Below are positions 7,356-15,767 of a stretch of DNA of 46,450 nt, one piece after another; the stretch's first letter is position 1; every line of letters begins with the position of its first letter. Location of the stretch: assembly GCA_046729855.1 (NCBI GenBank), contig JBKPHM010000055.1, positions 1-46,450 on the forward strand, written 5' to 3'. Below the pieces are notes generated by a model that searched no databases, had not been told where the DNA came from, and worked only from the letters and a program-made list of their open reading frames with translations. Made by a program: the position numbers and the translations under genes. Origin of the DNA: DATHSY01 sp046729855 (lineage in GTDB: Bacteria > Actinomycetota > UBA4738 > HRBIN12).

Positions 7356-9281
7356 ATGCCGCGGATCACGTTCGCCGACGACGGCACCGTCGAGCTCCCG
7401 GAGGGGGAGCCGATCGGTTCGATCCTCCCGCCGGAGGCCGTCGCGGCGCGTGTCGACGGCGAGCTTGTCGACCTGTCCTTCGTCCCGAACGAAGACGCGC
7501 CCGCCGAACCCGTCCGAGCCGCCGACGCGGACGGCCTGCACGTCCTGCGGCACTCCACCACGCACGTGATGGCGCAGGCCGTCTGCGACCTATTCCCCGG
7601 CGCCCGGTACGCGATCGGGCCCCCGGTCGAGGACGGCTTCTACTACGACTTCGACCTGCCGGACCCCTTGTCCAGCGACGACCTGCCGCGGATCGAGGAG
7701 CGGATGCGCGAGATCGTGGCGGCCGATCAGCCCTTCGTGCACGCGTCTGTTTCGCGGGGGGAGGCGCTCCAGCGGTTCGCCGACCAGCCCTACAAACGCG
7801 AGATCATCGAGGGGCTCGACGAGAGCGAGGGCGCGTCCCGCGAGGGCGTGTCCGTCTATTCGAACGACGGATGGTCCGACCTGTGTCTTGGCCCGCACGT
7901 CGCCTCGACCGGGCGCCTCGGCGCGTTCCGCCTGCTGAAGGTGGCGGGCGCCTACTGGCGCGGCGACGAGACCAAGCCGATGCTCCAGCGGATCTACGGC
8001 ACCGCGTGGGCGACGCCGGACGACCTCGACGCGTACCTGCTCCGGCTCGACGAGGCCGAGCGGCGCGACCACCGGCGGCTCGGTCGTGAGCTCGACCTGT
8101 TCTCATCGCCCGACGAGCTCGGCCCCGGGCTGTGGGTGTGGCATCCCCGCGGCGGGGTCTTCCGCAAGCAGCTCGAGGACTACGTGCGGGATCTGCATCT
8201 CGAGCGGGGATACGACCTCGTCCTGACACCCCACATCGCCCGGTCGGTGCTGTGGGAGACGTCCGGCCATCTCGCGAAGTTCGCCGAGAACATGTACCCG
8301 CCCATGCGCGACGAGCAGAACGAGTATTACGCCAAGCCGATGAACTGCCCGTTCCACGTGCTCGTGTACAAGTCGCGGACGCGCTCGTACCGCGACCTGC
8401 CCATGCGGCTCTCCGAACTCGGGACGATCTACCGTCACGAGAAGGTCGGAACGCTCCACGGCCTCCTTCGGATCAGGGGCGGCACGCAGGATGATTCGCA
8501 CATCATCTGCACGCAGGACCAGCTGATCGACGAGATCCTGTCGGTGTTCGACCTCACGGTCGAGATCCATCGAACGTTCGGGTTCATCGACCCGGTGGTG
8601 CAGCTGTCTACGCTCCCGGGGCAGACGATCGTCGACGAGGAGATGGCCGCTCGCGCAACGGAGGCGCTGAGGAACGCGCTCGACAAGAGCGGCCTGGCGT
8701 ACGAGCTCGCGGAAGGCGAGGGCGCGTTCTACGGACCGAAGGTCGACTTCCATTTCCGCGACGCGATCGGTCGGCTGTGGCAGCTCACGACCGTGCAGTG
8801 CGACTTCGCGCTGCCCGAGCGTTTCCGGATGGAATACGTCGGCGACGACAACCAGAGGCACCGGCCGGTGATGATCCACCGAGCGATCCTCGGGACGCTC
8901 GAGCGCTTCACGGGTGTGCTGATCGAGCACTACGCGGGGGCGTTCCCGCTGTGGCTCTCGCCCGAGCATGTCTGGCTCGCACCGGTCGCGGACCGGCACG
9001 TCGAGTACGCGCGCTCGCTTGCGGAGCGGTTCAAGACCGCCGAGCTGCGCGCGTTCGTGGATGAAAGCGCCGAGACCGTCGGCAAGAAGGTGCGCGCGGC
9101 GCAACTCATGAAAGCCCCCTACACCCTCGTGGTCGGCGACAAGGAGATCCAGTCGGGTCGGCTCACCGTCCGCGACCGCTCGGGCACCGAGACAAAGGAC
9201 GTCACGATCGAGGTGTTCCTCGAGGCGCTGTCGGCGGAGATCGACACACGCTCGCTCGAGCAGAGCAGCTTCGCGGGATAG
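7356..9281 (+). CDS. thrS: Threonine-tRNA ligase
   Basis: A 641-residue class II synthetase that charges tRNA-Thr in the cytoplasm. Domain order is N-terminal TGS (about 1-60), an editing domain with HSTTH (His66, His70) and the zinc-like motif LCLGPH, and the linker VAGAYWRGD and MLQRIYGTAW typical of ThrRS. The catalytic core includes MNCPFHV (zinc Cys), motif 2 around YRHEKVGTLHGLLRIRG with TQDDSHI, and motif 3 MIHRAILGTLERF. A C-terminal anticodon-binding domain ends KDVTIEVFLEAL. One small departure is RGG where most enzymes read RGF before TQDD. The length is normal. It heads the thrS-HIT unit also seen in mycobacteria. The ATG fits the leaderless promoter upstream. Confidence 0.98.
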   Translation: MPRITFADDGTVELPEGEPIGSILPPEAVAARVDGELVDLSFVPNEDAPAEPVRAADADGLHVLRHSTTHVMAQAVCDLFPGARYAIGPPVEDGFYYDFDLPDPLSSDDLPRIEERMREIVAADQPFVHASVSRGEALQRFADQPYKREIIEGLDESEGASREGVSVYSNDGWSDLCLGPHVASTGRLGAFRLLKVAGAYWRGDETKPMLQRIYGTAWATPDDLDAYLLRLDEAERRDHRRLGRELDLFSSPDELGPGLWVWHPRGGVFRKQLEDYVRDLHLERGYDLVLTPHIARSVLWETSGHLAKFAENMYPPMRDEQNEYYAKPMNCPFHVLVYKSRTRSYRDLPMRLSELGTIYRHEKVGTLHGLLRIRGGTQDDSHIICTQDQLIDEILSVFDLTVEIHRTFGFIDPVVQLSTLPGQTIVDEEMAARATEALRNALDKSGLAYELAEGEGAFYGPKVDFHFRDAIGRLWQLTTVQCDFALPERFRMEYVGDDNQRHRPVMIHRAILGTLERFTGVLIEHYAGAFPLWLSPEHVWLAPVADRHVEYARSLAERFKTAELRAFVDESAETVGKKVRAAQLMKAPYTLVVGDKEIQSGRLTVRDRSGTETKDVTIEVFLEALSAEIDTRSLEQSSFAG

Positions 9282-9290
9282 GACGCTCGG

Positions 9291-9779
9291 GTGGACCGGC
9301 TCTGGTCGCCGTGGCGGATGGAATACATCGAGTCGGCGAACGACCCGTCCGACGGGTGCATCTTCTGTGACCTGCCGGAGCGCGGCGATGACCGCGACGC
9401 CCGGATCCTCGCGCGGACGCCCGGCGCGTTCGCCATCCTCAACACCTATCCGTACAACCCGGGCCACCTCATGATCGCGCCGTTCCGTCATAGCGGCGAG
9501 CTCGCCGAGCTGTCCGACGAGGAGGACCGCGACGTCGACGGGTTGCTGCGCCGCTCGGTCGCCGCGCTGCGGAGCGAAATGTCGCCGCAGGGGTTCAACG
9601 TCGGGATGAACCTGGGACGCGTCGCCGGCGCTGGGATCCCGGACCACCTTCACTGGCACGTCGTCCCCCGGTGGAACGGCGATACGAACTTCATGCCCGT
9701 GATCGGGGAGACCCGCGTGATGCCGGAGCTGCTCGACGAGACATACGACCGGCTCGTCCGCGCGTTTGCGGAGCCCTGA
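9291..9779 (+). CDS. HIT-family nucleotide hydrolase/phosphorylase
   Basis: A 162-residue protein with a histidine-triad motif HLHWHVV (His119, His121, His123) and a zinc-type CIFC pair (Cys23, Cys26). The N-terminus RLWSPWRMEYI is shared with the actinobacterial Ap4A phosphorylase-like HIT proteins that sit beside thrS (M. tuberculosis Rv2613c is the recalled equivalent). Such enzymes act on diadenosine polyphosphates or other nucleotidyl compounds. The GTG start is nine bases after the thrS stop, so it is in one operon with thrS. Length and motif are complete. Substrate specificity cannot be read from sequence. Confidence 0.94.
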   Translation: MDRLWSPWRMEYIESANDPSDGCIFCDLPERGDDRDARILARTPGAFAILNTYPYNPGHLMIAPFRHSGELAELSDEEDRDVDGLLRRSVAALRSEMSPQGFNVGMNLGRVAGAGIPDHLHWHVVPRWNGDTNFMPVIGETRVMPELLDETYDRLVRAFAEP

Positions 9780-9789
9780 CCGGACCGGC

Positions 9790-10584
9790 ATGGAGATCTC
9801 GCCCGGGTACGCGGCCGTCGACGGCGGATCGCTGTACTACGAGCGCGCCGGCGAGGGATATCCCGTCGTGCTGATCCACGGGCAGCTCTGGGACCGCCGA
9901 ATCTGGGAGCCCCAGTTCCTTCCGTTGGCGGCGCGACAGGACGTGGTCCGCTACGACGGTCGCGGACACGGCCGGTCCGACCCGCCCACCGGGCCCTTTT
10001 CGCCGCTCGACGACCTCGGACGGCTGATCGACCAGCTCGAGGTCGAGCGGTGTGCGCTCATCGGCCTCGCGAGCGGCGCGGCGCTCGCGATCGACTTCGC
10101 GCTGGCGTACCCCCAGGTCGCCGACGCCGTGGTCGCCGCGTCGCCGTTCCTCTCCGGTTACGTCTGGGAGGATCGGGGGATCGACCTCGTGAACGACGAG
10201 GTCCGCGCCGCTATCGCCAAGGGTGATCTCGGCGAAGCGATGGCGATCGAGCTCAGCGTGTGGACGCCGCTGGAGGGCGACGCTCAGATGGACGCGTTGA
10301 TCCGCGACGTTGCGATGGACAACGTCCGGGCCCTCACGATCGACGAGTCGCTCGCCCGGCCCGCGCCGTCCGCTGTCGACCGGCTTTCGGACCTCCAGGC
10401 CGCCCTCATCGTGATCGTGGGGGACGAGGACGTCGAGGAGGTGCCGAAGATCGCCGACCTGATCGAGTCCAAGGTCCCGGGGACCCATAAGCGCGTCATC
10501 GCGAGCGCGGATCACGCCGTGAACGTCCGCAAGCCGGAGAAGTTCAACCAGCTCGTGCTCGATTTCCTCGCCTTCAGGATGTGA
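9790..10584 (+). CDS. Alpha/beta-hydrolase fold protein with Ala at the nucleophile position
   Basis: A 264-residue alpha/beta-hydrolase. It has the oxyanion-hole region VVLIHGQLWDRRIW (about 26-39), YDGRGHGRSD (55-64), a nucleophile elbow, a lid region, a late IVGDEDVEE (acid) and ADHAVNVRKPEKF (catalytic His). At the elbow the family reads G-x-Ser-x-G, but here it is GLASG (92-96), putting Ala94 where the nucleophile should be, with Ser95 next to it. The protein may be catalytically dead, use a displaced serine, or have a non-hydrolytic role. ATG 9790 was preferred over an upstream in-frame start overlapping the HIT gene, because MEISPGYAAVDGGSLYYE is the usual start of the fold. It is probably transcribed with thrS-HIT. 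Confidence 0.85.
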   Translation: MEISPGYAAVDGGSLYYERAGEGYPVVLIHGQLWDRRIWEPQFLPLAARQDVVRYDGRGHGRSDPPTGPFSPLDDLGRLIDQLEVERCALIGLASGAALAIDFALAYPQVADAVVAASPFLSGYVWEDRGIDLVNDEVRAAIAKGDLGEAMAIELSVWTPLEGDAQMDALIRDVAMDNVRALTIDESLARPAPSAVDRLSDLQAALIVIVGDEDVEEVPKIADLIESKVPGTHKRVIASADHAVNVRKPEKFNQLVLDFLAFRM

Positions 10585-10587
10585 CGC

Positions 10588-11007
10588 GTGGAGCGCGCGT
10601 TCCTCATCATCGGCGCGCTCTCGGGCTTCGTCGGAGTCGCGTTCGGCGCATTCGGCTCGCACGCGCTGCGAGCGCGGCTCACGCCCGAGCGGCTCGTGCA
10701 CTTCGAGACGGGCGTCCGCTACCAGCTCTGGCACAGCCTGGCGCTGTTCGCCGCGGCCTTCGTCCACGGAGTCGTGCACCCTTGGGGATGGTATGCGGGT
10801 CCCATCGCGCCGCTCGTCCTGATCCAGCGCAGTCCCGCCGCCGTGATCGCCGGGTGGCTGTTCATCGCAGGTATCGCGCTCTTCTCGGGAAGCCTGTACG
10901 CGCTCGCTCTCACGGCGAACCAGCGATGGGGCGTCGTGACCCCATTCGGCGGCGGGTGCTTCTTGCTCGGGTGGCTCGCGCTGGCGTGGGCGGCGCTGGC
11001 GATCTGA
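10588..11007 (+). CDS. DUF423 family membrane protein (YgdD-like)
   Basis: A 139-residue integral membrane protein with about four transmembrane segments. The family signature is visible: N-terminal GALSGFVGVAFGAFGSHALR, then FETGVRYQLWHSLALF, a GWLFIAGIALFSGSLYALAL segment and VTPFGGGCFLLGWLAL near the C-terminus. GTG 10588 lies three bases after the preceding stop, so it is translationally close-coupled. The biochemical function of DUF423 proteins is not established. It is convergent with the EF-G-like gene, with only six bases between the stops and no room for a hairpin terminator. Confidence 0.92.
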   Translation: MERAFLIIGALSGFVGVAFGAFGSHALRARLTPERLVHFETGVRYQLWHSLALFAAAFVHGVVHPWGWYAGPIAPLVLIQRSPAAVIAGWLFIAGIALFSGSLYALALTANQRWGVVTPFGGGCFLLGWLALAWAALAI

Positions 11008-11013
11008 GCGCGG

Positions 11014-13098
11014 CTACTTCTTCTGGGCTTCTTCCTTGGCCTTCTGCGTATCGGCGATGATCCGCCCCGCGAGGTGGGCGGGGACCTCCTCGTAGTGCGA
11101 GAAGCGCATCGAGAACGCGCCGCGGCCGCCCGTCAGCGACCGCAGGTCGATCGCGTAGCGCGCGACCTCCGCCTGGGGGACCAGCGCTCTCACGCGCTGC
11201 TTGCCGGCGCCGGCCGACTCCATACCCTGGATCTTCGCCCGCCTGGAATTGAGATCGCCCATGATGTCGCCCGTGTAGTCGTCGGGCACCACGATCTCCG
11301 TCTCGACGATCGGCTCGAGCAGCGCGACGCCCGCCGCCTGTGCGGCCTCCTTTAGCGCGAGCGCGCCGGCGATCTGGAACGCCATGTCGGACGAGTCGAC
11401 CGGGTGGAACTTCCCATCGAGAAGCGTGCATCGGATGTCGACCATCGGGTTGCCCGACAGCGCGCCGTCGCTCATCGCCCTGACGACGCCCTTCTCGACC
11501 GACGGGATGAATTGGTTGGGGATCGCGCCGCCGAAGATCTTGTCGACGAACTCGAAGCCGTCGCCGCGGGGGAGCGGTTCGATCTCGATCGTGCAGATCG
11601 CGTACTGACCGTGCCCGCCCGTCTGCTTCACGTGACGGCCCATCGCCTTGCCGGGCTTCTTGATCGTCTCGCGATAGGCGATCTTGGCCGGCGCCGTGGA
11701 GACCTCGACTCCGAACTTGCGCTTCATCCGCTCGATCTGGACGTCGAGGTGCGCCTCGCCCATCCCGTACATCACGGTCTCGTGCGTCTCGTCCGAGCGC
11801 TCGACGCGGAGCGTCGGATCCTCCTCCCGCAGCCGCGACAGCGCCGTCGACAGCTTGTCCTCGTCGCCCTTGGTCTTGGGTGCGATCGCGAAGGCAAGCA
11901 GCGGCTGGGGCATCTCGGCGGGCGGGACGTGGACAGGCTCGTCCTTGGTCGAGAACGTGTCGCCCGTCGCCGTGTGCGACAGTTTGGCAACGGCGCCGAT
12001 GTCGCCGGCCGGGACTTCCGACACCGTGTCGTGTTCCTTGCCCCGGAGCGTGAACAGCTGCCCGATTCGCTCCTCGGTCGCCTTCGTCGCGTTGTGGACG
12101 GCCGAGTCCGGGCGCATGCGGCCCGAGAACACGCGGAACAGCGTGATGTGGCCGACGTACGGGTCGGAGATCGTCTTGAAGACCAGGGCCGCGAGCGGCT
12201 GGTTCGGGTCGCACGAACGCCGCTGCGCGTCGCCCGACCTCGACACGACGGTGGTCTCGCCGCGGTCCGCGGGCGAGGGGAACTCGTCCGCGATGAACTG
12301 GAGCAGACGGTCGACGCCGATCGGCTTCGCAGCCGCCGCGACGAACACCGGGGCGATGCGGGCCTCCGCGAACCCGTTCTTGACGCCATGGAGGATCTCG
12401 TCCTCGGAGAGCTCACCCTCCTCGAGGTACTTCTCGATCAATGCGTCGTCCGACTCCGCGACCGCCTCCATCAGTTTCTCGCGGTACGGGTCCGCCTTGC
12501 CGGAGATGTCGTCGGGCCATTCGCCCTCGGTCGCCTTCGGGCCGCCGCGGTAGGCCTTGCGCGTTAGGAGGTCGGCGGTGCCCTCGAACTCGTGCTCCTC
12601 TCCGAGCGGCAGCTCCATCGGCGCGACCTGCGTCCCGAACGACTGGACGAGCTGGTCGAGGGTGCGCTCGAAGGACGCGCGCTCACGGTCGAGCTTGTTG
12701 ATCACGATCGCTCGCGGCAGGCCGGCCTCGACGGCGAGCTCCCATGCGACTTCGGTCTGGACCTCGACGCCGTCGACGGCCGACACGACGAGCAGGACCG
12801 CGTCCACCGCGCGGATCGCAGAGCGCACGTCGCCGATGAAGTCCGCGTACCCCGGCGCGTCCAACACGTTCACCTTGACGTCGCCCCAGTCGACGGGCGC
12901 CATCGCCAGGGAGACGCTGATGCCCTTCTTCGTCTCCTCGGGCTCGAAGTCCGAGACGGTGTTGCCGTCCTCGACCGTGCCCATCCGGGTGATCGCCCCG
13001 GAGGTGAACATCATCGCCTCGAGGAGCGTGGTCTTGCCCGCGCCGCCGTGGCCGACGAGCAAGACGTTGCGGATGTGGGGCGCATCGTAGGTCTTCAT
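11014..13098 (-). CDS. Elongation factor G-like translational GTPase (EF-G2)
   Basis: A 694-residue protein with the complete EF-G domain order. The GTPase domain has P-loop GHGGAGKTT (17-24), switch I near EETKKGISV, G3 DAPGYADF with Tyr84 in place of the usual His of DxPGH, G4 NKLD and a G5-like element. Domain II and domains III-V end TQKAKEEAQKK. The His-to-Tyr change and KKGISV in place of ERGITI are, as far as I recall, typical of the EF-G2/FusA2 paralogues (M. tuberculosis Rv0120c type), not of the main translocase. EF-G2 proteins are reported to bind GTP and ribosomes without clear translocase activity. The gene lies opposite in strand to all its neighbours and is divergent from the CDP-alcohol phosphatidyltransferase gene. 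Confidence 0.92.
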   Translation of the reverse strand: MKTYDAPHIRNVLLVGHGGAGKTTLLEAMMFTSGAITRMGTVEDGNTVSDFEPEETKKGISVSLAMAPVDWGDVKVNVLDAPGYADFIGDVRSAIRAVDAVLLVVSAVDGVEVQTEVAWELAVEAGLPRAIVINKLDRERASFERTLDQLVQSFGTQVAPMELPLGEEHEFEGTADLLTRKAYRGGPKATEGEWPDDISGKADPYREKLMEAVAESDDALIEKYLEEGELSEDEILHGVKNGFAEARIAPVFVAAAAKPIGVDRLLQFIADEFPSPADRGETTVVSRSGDAQRRSCDPNQPLAALVFKTISDPYVGHITLFRVFSGRMRPDSAVHNATKATEERIGQLFTLRGKEHDTVSEVPAGDIGAVAKLSHTATGDTFSTKDEPVHVPPAEMPQPLLAFAIAPKTKGDEDKLSTALSRLREEDPTLRVERSDETHETVMYGMGEAHLDVQIERMKRKFGVEVSTAPAKIAYRETIKKPGKAMGRHVKQTGGHGQYAICTIEIEPLPRGDGFEFVDKIFGGAIPNQFIPSVEKGVVRAMSDGALSGNPMVDIRCTLLDGKFHPVDSSDMAFQIAGALALKEAAQAAGVALLEPIVETEIVVPDDYTGDIMGDLNSRRAKIQGMESAGAGKQRVRALVPQAEVARYAIDLRSLTGGRGAFSMRFSHYEEVPAHLAGRIIADTQKAKEEAQKK

Positions 13099-13197
13099 CG
13101 GTCTCCGTTCGGGTGTGCCGAGAGCTGCGCTCGGATGCCGGAACCCGGCATTCTAGCGCCGGCCCTGCCGCCGTCCGGGGGCGACCGCGGCCGGTGA

Positions 13198-13203
13198 TAC
13201 GCT
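13198..13203 (+). promoter_or_regulatory. Candidate -10 element of the lipid-synthesis operon
   Basis: TACGCT ends seven bases before GTG 13211. No Shine-Dalgarno sequence intervenes, so the first gene of the operon is probably read leaderless. Confidence 0.5.
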
Positions 13204-13210
13204 CCGCGCG

Positions 13211-13744
13211 GTGTCGGCCATCGACGTCTCCGATCGCAGGGGTCGTTGGACCGCGCGCGCGGCCTCGGTGGCCGGCGCGGCGACCGCGATCGGCGCCGCC
13301 GTCGCCATCGCCCGGCGCGAGGACCTGATCGCCGCCTCACTCGTCGTGGCCTCGGGGATCCTCCTGCTCGTCGGCGCCGTCCTCGCCCACGGCGCTACCT
13401 TCCTGCTGGAGCGGACGCTGGACTCCTTCGCCGATCGCGTCTTCGACGGGGCGGTGCTCGGTACCGTCGCCTGGGTCGAGCGAGCGGACGGGCACCCGTC
13501 GGCGTCGGCCGGGGCACTCGTCTCGCTGGCCGCAGGCTTCCTCGGCAGCTACGTCCGAGCGCGGGGGAACTCGCTTGCATATCGGCTCGAGGAGAGCGCC
13601 GTGACGCGTGCGATCCGCTACGCCCTCGTGGCCGCGGCGCTCGCGGCCGGGTCGCCGGCCTGGCTCCTGTGGGCGTTGGCCGTGTTCCTCCTGCTCGCCG
13701 CGACCGTGCGCGTGAGCCAGGTCGCGAAGGAGGAGCGGGCTTGA
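13211..13744 (+). CDS. CDP-alcohol phosphatidyltransferase homologue with degraded active-site motif
   Basis: A 177-residue membrane protein. Its place between thrS-HIT and an acyltransferase/PimA pair matches PgsA1 (phosphatidylinositol-phosphate synthase) in mycobacteria. The second half of the CDP-alcohol motif is present: ERTLDSFADRVFDG with Asp71, Asp75 and Asp79. GSYVRARG further on also fits. The first half, DxxDGxxAR, is replaced by LLLVGAVLAH (about 51-60), so both metal/CDP-binding aspartates and the Arg are gone while one Gly remains. The protein is also shorter than usual at the N-terminus. It may be inactive, regulatory, or a broken remnant kept in frame. It overlaps the next gene by four bases. 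Confidence 0.75.
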   Translation: MSAIDVSDRRGRWTARAASVAGAATAIGAAVAIARREDLIAASLVVASGILLLVGAVLAHGATFLLERTLDSFADRVFDGAVLGTVAWVERADGHPSASAGALVSLAAGFLGSYVRARGNSLAYRLEESAVTRAIRYALVAAALAAGSPAWLLWALAVFLLLAATVRVSQVAKEERA

Positions 13745-14661
13745 CCCAGACCGCTGTGGCGACGCCGGGGGCCGAAGGCGAGACCCTGCGGTTGCGGCTC
13801 GCGTACTGGGGCTATCGGGCGGCCGAGGTCCTCGCGATGGCGCTCCCCGACGGACTCGGCCGACGGCTGTTCCGACTGCTCGGCGGCGCGGCCTACCACG
13901 CGCTCCCCGGCGTCCGCGACACCGTCGCGCGGAACCTCGCGCGCGTGCTCGGGGTCGAGCCGTCCTCGTCGGCGGCGCGGGCCGCCACGCGCGAGGCGTT
14001 CGATCTGTACGCGCGGTACTGGTTCGACACGTTCCGCGTCCGCGTGATGTCACGCGAGGAGGTCGAACGGCTCACGAGCGTGATCGGAACTGAGCACATC
14101 GACGCAGCGCTGGCGGCGCGCCGCGGGTGCATCGCCGTGATCCCACACATGGGCAACTGGGATGTCGCCGGGCACTGGCTCGCGACCCACGGGTACCCGA
14201 CGGCCGCCGTGGCCGAGGAGCTTCGTCCGCGACGCCTGTTCGAGCTGTTCCTGCGGCATCGTGAGGCCCTCGGGATGCGGATCATCGGGCTCGCATCCGA
14301 CCGGCACGTCGGACAGGAGCTCGCGGGGCTCCTCGCGTCGAACTGGCTCGTGGGGCTCGTCGCCGACCGGGACCTGGGCCGTCGCGGCATCGAGGTGCAG
14401 ATGTTCGGCGCGCCGAGACGCCTGCCAGCCGGCCCGGCGTTGCTGTCGATCTCGTCTGGGGCCCCCCTGCTGGTCTGCTCGACGACGACGACCACGGACG
14501 GGTGGGAGGTGGAGATCGGTCCGCCGCTCGCGTTCGCGTCGACGGGGGACAAGCGAGCCGACGTCACGGCACTGACCCAGCAGATGGCGCGTGCGTTCGA
14601 ACGGACGATCGCCGCGCACCCGACCGACTGGCACATGTTCCAGCCGGCGTGGGAGTCGTGA
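13741..14661 (+). CDS. Lysophospholipid-acyltransferase family protein (HtrB/LpxL type, PatA-like)
   Basis: A 306-residue protein. Start is TTG 13741, preceded by AAGGAGG (13727-13733) at seven bases, and it overlaps the preceding stop by four. The acyltransferase HxxxxD motif is HMGNWD (His136, Asp141), followed by family elements such as VAEELRPRRLFELFLRHR, VADRDLGRRG and a late WHMFQPAW. By position (after the PgsA-like gene, before the PimA-like gene) it is the counterpart of mycobacterial PatA/Rv2611c, which acylates phosphatidylinositol mannosides at the inner membrane face. The acceptor here is inferred, not seen. The N-terminus has amphipathic and hydrophobic segments for membrane association. 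Confidence 0.92.
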   Translation: MTQTAVATPGAEGETLRLRLAYWGYRAAEVLAMALPDGLGRRLFRLLGGAAYHALPGVRDTVARNLARVLGVEPSSSAARAATREAFDLYARYWFDTFRVRVMSREEVERLTSVIGTEHIDAALAARRGCIAVIPHMGNWDVAGHWLATHGYPTAAVAEELRPRRLFELFLRHREALGMRIIGLASDRHVGQELAGLLASNWLVGLVADRDLGRRGIEVQMFGAPRRLPAGPALLSISSGAPLLVCSTTTTTDGWEVEIGPPLAFASTGDKRADVTALTQQMARAFERTIAAHPTDWHMFQPAWES

Positions 14662-15758
14662 GGATCGCCCTCGTCTGCCCCTATGACTGGGCGGCGCCGG
14701 GCGGCGTCCAGGTGCACGTCCGTGAGCTCGGGGAACGGCTCCGCTCGCGGGGCCACGAGGTCCTCGGGCTCTCTCCCGCGAGCGCGCGACCGACCCAGCC
14801 GTGGGTGCGGTCCGTCGGCGGGCCCATCCGCGTCGCGTACGGCGGCACCGCGGCCCCGATATCGCCCTGGCCGTCGACGCGTCGGCGCGTCCGTGCGGCG
14901 ATCGGGCGCTTCGGCCCGGAGGTCGTCCACGTCCACGAGCCATTCGCGCCGAGCGCGGCGCTGTTCGCGCTGTCCGCCGGCCCGCCGGTCGTGGCGACGT
15001 TCCACTCGGGCCTCGACCGGTCGATCCTGTACGACGCGGTGGCGCCGGCGCTCCGCCGGGCCGCTTGGCGCATCGCCGTGCGGATCGCGGTTTCCGAGCG
15101 AGCGGCCGAGGTCGCCCGGCGGCGGGTCGGCGGATCGTTCGAGATCGTCCCGGACGGCGTCGACGTCCAGCGCTTCGCCCGGGCCTCCCCGGCAGGGCTG
15201 CCGGGCAACGGGCGCAGGCTCCTGTTCGTCGGGCGCCTGCACGCCCGCAAGGGGTTCCCAGTGCTCGTCGACGCGTTCGCGCGACTCGCGACGGCTCACG
15301 CGGACCTTGGCCTGACCGTGGTCGGCGACGGCGGTCAGCGAACCGCTCTCGAGCGCCTGCCCACCGCCGTTCGTTCTCGCGTCTCCATGCTCGGCCCGAT
15401 CTCCAACGACCGGCTGCCGCCGATCCATGCCGCCTGCGACGTCTTCGTCGCCCCGAACACCGGTGGCGAGAGCTTCGGCGTGGTCCTGGTGGAGGCGATG
15501 GCGGCAGGGCTGCCGGTCGTCGCATCGAGGATCGGGGGGTTCGACGAGGTCGTCCGGAACGGTGTCGACGGTCTCCTGGTGCCGCCCGGTGACCCGGCCG
15601 CGCTCGCCTCGGCCCTCGACCAGGTGCTCCGGGACGCGGATCTCGCGGAGCGGCTCTCAGCGGCGGGCCGAGCCCGCGCGAGCGACTTCTCGTGGGAGAC
15701 GGTCGTGCCCAGGTTGGAGGCGCTCTACGAGCGAGCCCGCGCACCGGCCGTTCGCTAG
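14658..15758 (+). CDS. GT4 glycosyltransferase, PimA-like
   Basis: A 366-residue GT-B fold enzyme. The start, GTG 14658, overlaps the acyltransferase stop as GTGA. The N-terminal acceptor domain begins VRIALVCPYDWAAPGGVQVH and contains VHVHEPFAPSAALF and TFHSGLDRS. The C-terminal domain has LLFVGRLHARKGFPVL, a VVGDGG turn and the donor-binding EX7E region GGESFGVVLVEAMAAGLPVV. Together with its two upstream partners it fits phosphatidylinositol mannosyltransferase (PimA, GDP-mannose donor), which acts at the cytoplasmic membrane face. Because the PgsA-like partner is degraded, the true lipid acceptor is uncertain. Length and motifs are complete. Confidence 0.9.
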   Translation: MRIALVCPYDWAAPGGVQVHVRELGERLRSRGHEVLGLSPASARPTQPWVRSVGGPIRVAYGGTAAPISPWPSTRRRVRAAIGRFGPEVVHVHEPFAPSAALFALSAGPPVVATFHSGLDRSILYDAVAPALRRAAWRIAVRIAVSERAAEVARRRVGGSFEIVPDGVDVQRFARASPAGLPGNGRRLLFVGRLHARKGFPVLVDAFARLATAHADLGLTVVGDGGQRTALERLPTAVRSRVSMLGPISNDRLPPIHAACDVFVAPNTGGESFGVVLVEAMAAGLPVVASRIGGFDEVVRNGVDGLLVPPGDPAALASALDQVLRDADLAERLSAAGRARASDFSWETVVPRLEALYERARAPAVR

Positions 15759-15761
15759 CAT
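15756..15761 (+). promoter_or_regulatory. Candidate -10 element of lemA, overlapping the upstream stop
   Basis: TAGCAT includes the TAG stop of the glycosyltransferase gene and ends six bases before GTG 15768. There is no Shine-Dalgarno sequence. Confidence 0.45.
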
Positions 15762-15767
15762 GCAGCC

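Noticed and set aside
8103..9791. 562-residue minus-strand frame opposite thrS and the HIT gene
   Set aside because: Antisense shadow typical of high-GC codon bias; no family features, while both plus-strand genes are complete and conserved.
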